Source: Goniomonas avonlea
Taxonomy: Eukaryota; Cryptophyceae; Goniomonadida; Goniomonadaceae
Direction of reading: 5' to 3'
DNA: 14,137 nucleotides
Assembly: GCA_003573635.1 (NCBI GenBank)
Contig: QUTJ01031647.1
Coordinates: 1 to 14,137 of the forward strand
Below are positions 1 to 8,360 of the stretch, piece by piece. Each line of letters starts with the position of its first letter. Position 1 is the stretch's first letter. Under the pieces are notes generated by a model. The model saw only the letters and a list, made by a program, of their open reading frames with translations. It ran no database searches and was not told the DNA's origin. The position numbers were made by a program, and so were the translations under genes.

Positions 1-27
1 GCATTGTCACAGGGCTTGTCAACTGAC

Positions 28-1167
28 CTCACAGCAGGACGCTCGCAGCGACGGGTCCCTCCCGATAATGGATAGCGCAGATACGATTTTTGGCACGAAG
101 GACTTGAGGTTGTGCCCAATCACGACCTGTGAGCTGCATTGGCACCGTGTGGTGTTGTGACATGTGTGCACGACGGCATAGACTGCTCACAGAATCAAAG
201 AATATGGATCGAGCACTGGCCAGAGGGAGGGGGATCCTGGGTCTCACTCCGGCATCGAGACCTTCGGGAGGAAACTTCGTCCGGGCTCACACTGCTCACG
301 ACCCTGAGACATAACAAAAATGGCGGCTTGAGTTTCTCGGAGAGTGCGCCGAGCGTGAGAGCGAGATAGACCAAGAGCAAGACTGTGTGAGAGGGTAGGC
401 ACGAACCAAGAGCTGGTTGACGACGGCGAGCCCATGCAGCTTCTCCTTCACTTCTATCGACTTCGTGATGCGGTCATTGATGCTGTCAAGGATGTCCAAG
501 AAGGAGCCGCCAACGAAATCCTCGAGGGAGAACTGGTCAGTATCCACGAAAGAGCCGGCGGTTGCCTTGCCTCCCTTGGCCTTTTTGGTGTTTTGCGGTG
601 GGCGACGTGGGACGGTGTCGTTGGTAATGCAGCGACAAACGATCCGCACTCGCTGGAGCACCTGCAGTGCCAATGGCATCACAAACACACCAGGATGAAT
701 CATTGTTGCGGTCGACAAAAGAGTTGGATTTTTTTTGTTGAGTTGGAATGGAATAGATCTGAATTCAGGGGTGGTACGTCTGGCTCTGGAATGTGCTTGG
801 ACATATCAGAGCTCGGTTCGGCTATAAAACTTGCTGCTAGACATGCCACAGGTCGGCCCGATCACACGAGCTTTAGATCTGGTTGCTATCATGCTGGCGC
901 TGCCTTCAGGCTTCCGATGAACACAAGTCAAGGTTGTAATTATCGCGCACACCTCCTCGCGGCAGGACTCATCGCCCAGTTCCCACAGCATCAGGGACAA
1001 GAGTTTCTTTCGCTCGGCGCTTATCATATCGCTGGAAGACAAGCCGGTAATTTCGTTCAGGAATTGCATTGAGGACTGCGTGTGAAAGCGTGAGAACTCA
1101 TCACATTCACGACGGAGGTTCTGACGGAGACACTCGGACAGCCAGTGAGTGTACATGAGCACAGTGA
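28..1167 (-). other. ATR pre-UME exon and UME domain exons
   Basis: Exon 1167-953 (YTHWLSECLRQNLRRECDEF, LLSLMLWELGDESCREE) leads in phase to exon 661-407. That exon has a lysine-rich linker, then FLDILDSINDRITKSIEVKE. Exon 126-28 continues VVIGHNLKSFVPKIVSALSI and ends GAG|GTCAGT. Together the last two match the UME domain (named from UVSB, MEI-41, ESR-1), which in ATR sits between the HEAT repeats and FAT. This is the strongest single reason for calling the gene ATR. Bases 27-1 are the start of the next intron. The 1382-1314 exon ends in phase 0 while 1167-953 needs two bases to complete a codon, so a tiny exon or another splice choice is missing. Confidence 0.8.
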
Positions 1168-4100
1168 CTGGAGCGGCAGGAGCCAGGAATCAAGAATGAG
1201 CAGGGGTCGAGCGAAGTAAACTCACGCGGCTCCCCCCAGTCAGACGAAAGGACCGACCTTTGACGGGAGAGCGAGTGATTGCAAGTCGGTGGAGGATTGT
1301 GGGAGGGGCTCACCTTGAATTCTGTAGACTCGCAGTTGATGAAAAGAGCTGAACACACATCCGCGATGTTGTGCAAAATAATCTGCATGCGGAGGATGAA
1401 CAGGGAACAAGAGACAAAACTGCAAAGAAAGGTATGGGCTGGCCAACATCACCGCCTGGTGGAGTGGGGTGCAACTATTGAACCAAGTGGGCGGAAGGGC
1501 CAGAGGAGAACTTCAAGTGGTGTGAATACTGCCGAGAGAGGCTCGGGCAAGCCCCTAGGGGCTTCGACAGAAGATCACCGGTAAAATGAGAGAAGAAAAT
1601 AGATACGTACATCGCTAACTTCACGTTCGAGTAGAGAGGCAACAGCCTCAAGGAGGGAGGAATTTCGGTCTTGGATCATCCTTGGCAGCACAATTGGCAT
1701 TGCGTCAGTCAGCAACTCTCTTGGGGGGACCTGGCATGATTGAGGTCGGTCCATATGGACACAGCAACAGATAGATGAAATATGCAGGACTGAACACTTT
1801 GGGTGCAGGGAGCGACCGCCATCGAGTGTCCAAAGACGATGTGCTTGGATTCAAAACCGGTGGTTTGTGTGCCAATGTTTAGTCGAGACTCCGTCAGGGT
1901 GTTCACGGTTGGTCCACGCTTGACAAAGCATCATGAGGCAAAGCTTCACAGGGCGCTAGCAAGAAAGCGACCAACGCACATCATAGAGAAGGGCAGCTTC
2001 TGTGAGCAACAAGTTGGAGACGGGGTCCTCGAGCTGGCCCACAAGCCACGGGTAGATTTGCTGGGTGGCAAGTGAATCCTAACAAGCAACGCAGACAGGA
2101 GTCATGCATTTGAGAGAAAATCGAGGGGCCGAAGTCGGCCTGATAATAGGCGAGGTCGGATAAACAACAAGGGGGAGTGCTTTTGACGGCGCAGGAGGGG
2201 CTGACTCCTCCTGCTTGATCAGACATGGAAGGCGGAAATGAGGCAAACAAATACAGGCATACCCAATCACTGACGTTGTCACCAAATCACCGCTAAAAAC
2301 ACAACGAAAACACTTGGTGCGTACCTGCTTTTGGCTGAGCATCAGCGACCGCAATAAAGGAAAACCTCGATCCACAGCTATTTTCCGAACGACGTTGTAC
2401 CTGCAGAAGTTGAGGGATCTGAGATCAAAGGAGCGACGGCAGGGCCCACCGTCCCCAACAGAAAGCGGCACAGAATGCTGGAACTTCAAAAATCATGGCA
2501 GTATGATTGAGAAACAATACCTCTCACAGTACAGCACACAATCATGGAGCAAACAAGCACGAAGCGGCAAAATGTAAAACACTGTGGCGCACGCGTTGGC
2601 AGCCATCAGCGGATCCTGAGGTCGAGCCGCGTAGGACATTGCAAGCTTTATGGCGTGGGGAATAAGCAAGGATGTCGCGGGAACCGACGAGGCAACTTGG
2701 CCCAGGCCGACGAGGAGAGTCTCGCACTGAGTGTGCGCTTGTTTTTGCAGCGCCTCGGTGAAAGCTGCGCGGCATGGTTATGACGGCCGAAGCAGCCGGG
2801 AACTGGGAGGCTGTTGCTCCTTGAGAGTAAAAGGCTGACACGAGCGTCGGCAGCAGCGAGCAACACTTAATCTATGCATGCCTCATGCAATTGCACGGTT
2901 CAAGCTCATTGTGCTGCGTGCGTCAAGCAGCCTCAAACCCTCACCGTGAAACAAGGCACGCTCGCCGTCGACAGGATCTCCACGGTACAAAGCGCACAGA
3001 GGCACCTCCTTGCCGCACACCAAAGCCTGCCGGCTCCATTAGTGTTGGAATTACAAGATCCGGATTCATGTGGACGCAGTCGAATGGTTCTTGTGTGATT
3101 GCTCTGCTCGAGCTGCTGTCTGCATCTGCCATGAACACCAGAGGGTTGCAGAGAAGGAAATGAACGAGCACGCTTCCCACGCACTGACCTGCAGAGTGCT
3201 CCCCAACGCAGTCCGAACAGCTGTCGATTCGTCTGTCAGAAGCTGCACCAATGACCGGAGAGTCGCTTCCTCTTGCGCCAAGGAGGGCCCCCTTGTGTGT
3301 CTGCCGCGCGTCAGTGATACAGAATAATGCTGGGGAAATGAAACAGACAATGCGGAGACAAATGGCCGAGTCTTTGTGAGCGAAGGCAGTCGAGTCCAAG
3401 AAATGAATCTCAATGACTCGAGGAAAACAACAAGGCGTTGGCGTTGGAAAAAATACCGACAGCAAAGCAAGCGCGAGAGAAGGCGAGTACCTGAGGAGGG
3501 AGGGCACAGACTGAAGAAAGGCAACGCGGACACTCTCGGGTTGTTGCGGAGCAAGCAGCTGATAAAACGGTCGAAGGACACTCCCGTCCACCTCCGCTAC
3601 GGTCTCACACAGATCCGTTCCTGCCACTCCGTTAATATTTAGACAATGGATTGCGGCAGAAAGAGATCTCAGGGGTGGGCAGCGAGTCAGACTAAGACTT
3701 TGGATCTAATCAAAGAAGCGCTCCGAGGAAAAAACACACCAGAGGCATGGTGGCGACACCCAGCACGGTGGTGGCAGTCAGAACACATCTGACAATACTG
3801 CCGTGAATCAGGAGAGTCGACTTGCAATGTGCTCCCTGCTGCGGTGGTCAGAGACATAGAACGCCAACAATCTCTCGAAACACTAAATACTTGCGTGACA
3901 CCGAGAACAGTGTGGGTAAGGTGCGTGTGCGTCAAGTCACCAGATAAAGTATTGTTGAGGCAAAAACACTCTGGCTTTCCAAAGACGTCCTGAAGAGTCT
4001 TTCGTGTCGGGGAAAAAGAAACGGTTGTTGTATCGTGTCGTGGAATGGAATCTTCTTAAGCTGAGCGGACCTGGCGCAGCAGGAGTAACTTGGGACGTAG

Positions 4101-7100
4101 CACAGTGCGACGCAGTTGTGGCAGCACAAAGTAGCTTCCCCACACCCTTTGCCAGCACCAGCCGTACATCGGTGTCCTTGTCTCTGCGAAGCGTATTACA
4201 GAGAAGAAAGAACCGACATAATCTGGGACGAACACAAGAATGATGAACAGTCACTTGCAATGAATACCCAATCGTGACATCTCAGGTAAACTCCCAGTCA
4301 ACTGGTGAGATATCGAACACCAAGACCTCACGTGATCAGGGCGGCCAGCTCTGAAAGAAGCAGGGCAACGTTGTCCTCGGTGGCGAGTGCCCGAGCTGTG
4401 ACCACAGCCGCCACCCGGACTGCTGGATCAGAGTGCTTCAACATCCGCATGGACTTCTGCTGCAGCTCAGCATCCTGGTAAATCTGCCGGGCAGTTAGTT
4501 TTTGGTGCTCTAGGCGCTGATGTCGTGCTCTTGGCGGCGCAGACGCTGCCCTTGAAGGCGATCCAATGCCTCCAGAAGGAACAGAAATGCACAGACGCAC
4601 ACACACGCAGGAGACCGCCGTTAGCTACAGGCGAATCGCAACTCGCAAAGAGCAGAAGATTTCCTCACGTATGAGACACGGTCGATTCCGCGGAGTGCTG
4701 CAACAATTGCGTGCGCAGACGTTGAGCCCCCAGTCAACGGCTTCTTGAGAAGGCGGTCGGCACTAGACAGCGACGCCGCTCGCCAGGAGACCACTTGATC
4801 TTGCGATTGCCACTGTGTTTCTACGCGACGGTCAGGGCGTCGGTTTGTTGCGGTACGACACACTGGATCGCCAAGTCTACAGACGTCGCAACAGAAACCT
4901 ATCTCGAGATGAGGACAAAGATAGATATCACCCTCCGGCAACCATGCGGACACAAAGATTTAACGCTGCACCCTCGAATCTTAAGCACCTTGGTTGTGCA
5001 AACAACAGACCAGGCAGCAGCAAGTGTCGACGATGACGTCCCACAGGGAGTTGTCAAGCTTGCCCTGTGTGGATAAGGTCACACGACTTCCCGACCATCC
5101 CATGACGTGACAACTCGAGTTCCGCGAAGGCCGGAAGAGCAGCTAGAGCACAGAAGCCGACAATGCGTTGGCGTGCGAGGTCAAATATCCTACCACCAAG
5201 ACTGATGCAATAGAAGCACTTCTCCAGACACACATCTGGGATGTTCTCCAACAAAAAGAAGACCCCACCTTCAAGGCAAACTGCACCCAGCTCTCGACGG
5301 CGGCTACCACTGGGGACCAATCTCTGCAGCTCTGCACCGATATCAATTCTTGTTCCCAGAAAGCGATGAGGTTTCAATTGAGCAGTCGACCAAGCAAACA
5401 AAAACGTGCGTGCCACGCGGCGCCAACCAATATTGGCCTGCGACCTGGCGCAAAGAGTTGCCCATGCCATGCCTGCCATCCGCTGCTGTGTTTATCTTGT
5501 ATCGAACTGAACCTTGAGGTCATGGCACTTGTACCACGACCGCTTCCTCGCTGGCACACTCCCCACCCCCCAATGAGAGAGGCAGAGCGGAGAGTGAGGA
5601 ACGGGAGAAGGGTGAGACGGGGGAGAGGAGGGGGAATGAGCAAGTAAGGGTGTCAAGAAATAACACAAGACTGCCACGGAGATGAGGCCTCAGACATACA
5701 CATCACAGACACACAGGGAACTGGCAAGCTTATCACAACCGAGGAATTACCTGAGGTAGAACGGAGGCGGCACGAAGGACTGCGAGCAGACACACACACT
5801 GAGAGCATGTGACTTCTTCCGTCGCCACCGCGGGCGGGGAGGGGCACGTGAGAGCATACGACACAAGCAGTCGCAAAACATTGCCCGCGGCTTTATCGTC
5901 AGCGGGGGTCGACTCATGAAGGTCGCCCACCCCGACGGGGGTGCCGACGCTAGTGAGAGCTGCTCTCGTGCTGTGGCGAGACGCAGATCAGTGAGTCGCG
6001 AGTGTGATACTGTCGAGAAATACACGCTCAAATGGTATTGATGGAGATGCCACGGGTCTGCTTGGGAAGAATTGAGAAACATGCACAAGCTGTGTGAAGC
6101 ACCTTTCTACGGAACGCGCGTCATCTGAGCGAAATCGTTTTGGAGGAGAAGATCCGCCTTGTTCTGCAGGTCGCTTTCCTCGGTCCCTCAAACCGGCTGA
6201 GGAGGCAAATCAGAGCATTGACGCTTGGAGTGGATGTTGAACTGGGAGGAAAAGGAATACACTGACGCCCCACGGCCACGCACAAGCCCCAAACACACAC
6301 TCGACAGGAAACGGGACGCCAAGTTGGACCAGACCAGTTGGGTCGTCCATGGGTAACCGGTAATATAAGGGGAGGGAGAGAGTATTCCAGCACGCTAGTG
6401 CAGAGCAGATAAGATCTCCATCGAACAAGGTGGTGAGGATTGGCTGTGGGTGGGCACATCGTGACCAACGTCAGTGCAAGGGGGACAGCATACCCATAAC
6501 AGGAACTTCATCCAGCCCCGGCATCAACATTGCAACAGTCCCCTGGGCGCATCGTGCGTGGGGCAGCGAGGTGGCCGCAAGACGCAAGACAGACTGCAAG
6601 AACGGCACGAGGCCAATGTGCTGCTCCTTGTCAGCAAGCGATGCCTCAACACATGACAGGGCGCTCATTGTCTGGGGGCATGGCTGTAGAATCACTGAGC
6701 ATGCTTCCAGGAGTCTCAACTGCGGCAGTCGGTTGTCAGAGCCTCAAAAAAAAAATACAGTTGGCTAACTCAGTCCAAACTCGAGTTCGAATACGGTCCG
6801 GGGCATTGGATTCTGGAACCACGACTTTGGCGACAAAAATAGGATCATCGTTGGAAACGAAACAGAAGTACAAGTCAGAGCAACGGGGGCGTCACGTGCC
6901 TTGAGCTCAAGGGATGGAGAAGACTTGAGATTTAACTGGAGGTGTGCTGTCACCCCGTTGGCGCAGACTCGCATTAGAGGGGTGGGGAGCGATGACACTA
7001 TTTTCCGCACGCACAAGGCCAAGGAGTCGTCGAACTCCAGAGTTCTGATTTTGAGAGCTTCAGTGTCTCCATGACTGTTGCAGACGATCCATTGGTCACT

Positions 7101-8115
7101 TACCGGTGAAGTGGCCACGATCCCGTTGGGTCGGAGGCAAGGGCAGAAAGAATCGCTGTCGCAATTTCATGCTGCCCGACGCTTGGACTCGAGATAGAAT
7201 CCAACAGAGTGGCCAGAAGCTTCAACGAAGGCTGGGCACAATTGATCAGGGACCACGACAAGCAACAAAGGATCCAACACTCAAAAACACCAGCACTTGT
7301 CACTGTGTTACCGTTACTCACCAGCTTGCGACCCTCAGGGCCCTGTGAGAGGTGAGCTGCAGTCGCCAGCCAGAAAGGCGACTGACAGCAGTCGTAAATG
7401 AACTGTGGAGCCAGGACAAGAAAATTGCTGATAAGCTGTGTCACGCTCGTATAGAGCGTTAAAGTACTTTGAGGTTCACTCAAGTCCACAGTAAATAGCG
7501 TTACATCCTCCACACCATCGAGCCTCGCCTGTGTCCGAGTGAACAAGGTTGGCCCCGGGGATGTGCAAATGCTGAAAGCTGGAAACACAAAAGGGGGTTA
7601 GTGACAGACGCGCGCGCGCGCACACACACACACACCTTGCCCAAGGTCCAGTACGTCGAGGAAAAAGTCACGAAACGCAGGTAGGTCAAAACCAAGAAGC
7701 AGCTCTAACAAAAGGCTAGCAGTGTTCAACAAGTCATCTTGCAGCGATACAAACGGTGCGGCCCCAAATAGTGACACTAATCGGAGTAAATAAGGTCCAA
7801 CGTGAATGAATTCTCCGCCACCGAACACAGCTGGAACCTTCCGAATCATGTGATTCGAGAGCTGCAAAATGGCCTGTGCGCCCGCAGCATTGGCATTGTT
7901 TTGACAAAGAAAATTGTTCACGACAGGCATCAAAATCCCTCGGAGCCTGTCAGCACAAGCTCTCGCTTCAACAGGGTCCTGTACTGAAGCCAACGAATCG
8001 TGATCCAGAAAAACACTCAATTGCGCGATCCTGAAGCGAGTCAGTCAGTCGGACGCTTGTTGGTCCGCCAACGCACCACTCAAATAATGGTGGTCCACTG
8101 CCACCAACTGAACAT
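28..8115 (-). CDS. ATR: ATR/Mec1/Rad3-type checkpoint kinase, N-terminal part (about 27 exons, 3' end outside window)
   Basis: This is a PI3-kinase-related kinase that senses RPA-coated single-stranded DNA with ATRIP in the nucleus. Exons I reconstruct, 5' to 3': 8115-8105, 8030-7636, 7578-7322, 7231-7104, 7044-6896, 6742-6494, 6443 to about 6364 (end uncertain), 6196-6103, 5970-5751, about 5437-5096, 5064-4989, 4799-4669, 4474-4332, 4222-4090, 3989-3891, 3838-3760, 3620-3491, 3300-3189, 3026-2945, 2764-2521, 2400-2325, 2078-1980, 1730-1611, 1382-1314, 1167-953, 661-407, 126-28. Most joins agree in codon phase and carry GT...AG. About 1,360 codons are present, close to the roughly 1,200 that precede and include UME in animal ATR. 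The order of helical repeats, basic segment, HEAT repeats and UME follows ATR. FAT, kinase and FATC domains are not in the window, so kinase activity itself is not seen. Another HEAT-repeat protein is the alternative, but the UME match argues against it. Confidence 0.85.
1314..3026 (-). other. ATR repeats before UME, exons 3026-2945, 2764-2521, 2400-2325, 2078-1980, 1730-1611, 1382-1314
   Basis: Exons read in one consistent phase. The first includes GKEVPLCALYRGDPVDGERA. The second includes CETLLVGLGQVASSVPATSL and IPHAIKLAMSYAARPQDPLM, like the ATR stretch around its conserved LVPFALLHLL motif. Then follow YNVVRKIAVDRGFPLLRSLM, IYPWLVGQLEDPVSNLLLTE, LLTDAMPIVLPRMIQDRNSS and IILHNIADVCSALFIN. 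The exon 2764-2521 frame opens only after a TAA at its 5' side, which fixes the acceptor at GCGCAG. Introns here are 120-249 bases. Confidence 0.8.
3189..4222 (-). other. ATR HEAT repeats, exons 4222-4090, 3989-3891, 3838-3760, 3620-3491, 3300-3189
   Basis: Three exons carry the HEAT signature with Val-Arg on the second helix: RDKDTDVRLVLAKGVGKLLC, PQQPESVRVAFLQSVPSLL and LVQLLTDESTAVRTALGSTL. They correspond in order to three HEAT repeats that precede the UME region in ATR. All five exons join in phase. CTGAC branch points are visible 5' of the acceptors at 3839 and 3301. Confidence 0.8.
4332..5064 (-). other. ATR central HEAT repeats, exons 5064-4989, 4799-4669, 4474-4332
   Basis: The first exon has acceptor TTATCCACACAG and reads LDNSLWDVIVDTCCCLVCCL. 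It joins across a codon (CAA G|AT) to an exon reading DQVVSWRAASLSSADRLLKK and ending TAC|GTGAGG. The third has CTAAC 5' of its acceptor and contains LKHSDPAVRVAAVVTARALA, a textbook HEAT helix pair that lines up with the central HEAT repeats of ATR. Confidence 0.75.
5096..5437 (-). other. Probable ATR exon, boundaries not settled
   Basis: A stop-free minus-strand frame reads as helical protein, for example ELGAVCLEGGVFFLLENIPD and ARQRIVGFCALAALPAFAEL. The latter resembles the ATR stretch before the central HEAT repeats. CGCAG at 5442-5438 is a plausible acceptor. The 3' boundary is the problem: the next exon needs phase 0, and the only phase-0 donor near the end (GTCGGG at 5095) would make a 31-base intron, shorter than any other seen here. 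A second minus frame is also open for part of the region. Confidence 0.5.
5575..5640. repeat. Purine-rich tract in ATR intron
   Basis: About 66 bases almost entirely A/G on the plus strand, hence polypyrimidine in the ATR sense. It lies in the 313-base intron 5750-5438, well before the proposed acceptor at 5438. Confidence 0.8.
5751..5970 (-). other. ATR exon downstream of the basic segment
   Basis: The acceptor is CTCGCCACAG and the donor CAG|GTAATT. It has 73 whole codons plus one base, including GNVLRLLVSYALTC and CVCLLAVLRAASVLPQ, typical of paired helices. An acidic linker (DLHESTPADDKAAG) precedes the helices. Confidence 0.75.
6103..6443 (-). other. ATR basic nuclear-localisation-like segment and preceding exon
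   Basis: Exon 6443 onward (acceptor CCCACAG, branch CACTGAC) begins HHLVRWRSYLLCTSVLEYS. Its donor is uncertain; GTTACC at 6363 is the simplest, but its phase does not match the next exon. Exon 6196-6103 (acceptor TTTGCCTCCTCAG) encodes KRPAEQGGSSPPKRFR, which looks like a bipartite nuclear localisation signal. Human ATR also has a basic SPKRRR-type stretch at this place in its order. The exon ends AG|GTGCTT in the phase required by the exon at 5970. Confidence 0.6.
6494..7044 (-). other. ATR exons 7044-6896 and 6742-6494
   Basis: Two exons continue the helical repeats. The first includes FDDSLALCVRKIVSSL and ends at a GTGACG donor after one base of a codon. The second includes RLLEACSVILQ and PFLQSVLRLAATSL and ends at GTATGC. 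The acceptor of the second is either the AG after the T10 run (6743) or the CCGCAG about 24 bases further in. The first fits the phase left by the upstream exon and is preferred. Confidence 0.65.
7104..8115 (-). other. ATR N-terminal helical-repeat region (exons 1-4)
   Basis: The start is the ATG at 8115: exon 1 has only 11 coding bases (ATG TTC AGT TG). A 74-base intron with GACTGAC before the CTTCAG acceptor follows, giving M-F-S-W-I-A-Q-L. The next exon (8030-7636) reads as long amphipathic helices including LQLSNHMIRKVPAVFGGG and LLNTASLLLELLLGFDLP, which fits the first helical repeats of ATR, where ATRIP binds. Exon 7578-7322 ends at a strong GTGAGT donor. Exon 7231-7104 contains LLATLLDSISSPSVGQHEIA. 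No in-frame ATG lies near the start of the 8030-7636 exon, so an upstream start exon is needed; another ATG (8162) does not join in frame. Confidence 0.75.
7609..7635. repeat. (CG)n(CA)n microsatellite at an ATR splice donor
   Basis: Six CG units then seven CA units plus one C on the plus strand. In the ATR sense this is (TG)n(CG)n and forms the first half of a 57-base intron. The donor GT is the first GT of the run at 7635-7634. Confidence 0.95.
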
Positions 8116-8360
8116 TGTGTCAGCTGTGAAGCGGCAGTAAGACCGCGCTGTGGGCTCGCCATCCAGGCTCGAGCAGGTCTCGTTGGGCTGGTCAAAAGTG
8201 CTTTTTCGCGGGTGCTCGGAACGCTATCTGACTGTGCTATATGTGATGTTCTTCGCTAATTATTTGTAGCTGCTGAAAATTCTTGAAGCCATTAATTAGG
8301 GTTAACAGGTTCGTAACTTTGAGAGTTTGACGCTGGTTGACACACAAAGACCAAAGATCG
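8116..8360. promoter_or_regulatory. Shared divergent promoter region between ATR and XRN2
   Basis: Only 245 bases separate the two start codons, so both promoters and 5' leaders must fit here. The middle (about 8235-8325) is more AT-rich than its surroundings. No convincing TATA box is placed for either gene. TTAGGGTTAA at 8296-8305 contains the plant telo-box core AACCCTAA on the minus strand. The promoter role is inferred from position. Confidence 0.6.

Noticed and set aside
434-1072. 212-codon plus-strand open frame
   Set aside because: Antisense shadow of the ATR UME exon and neighbours, whose minus-strand reading has clear homology and splice sites.
2941-3627. One continuous 228-codon minus-strand gene
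   Set aside because: It reads through introns. Only 3620-3491 is coding in that frame; the exons at 3300-3189 and 3026-2945 use other frames.
5168-5647. 159-codon plus-strand open frame
   Set aside because: Its end is the low-complexity purine tract, and the opposite strand gives helical ATR-like protein. The region remains only partly resolved.
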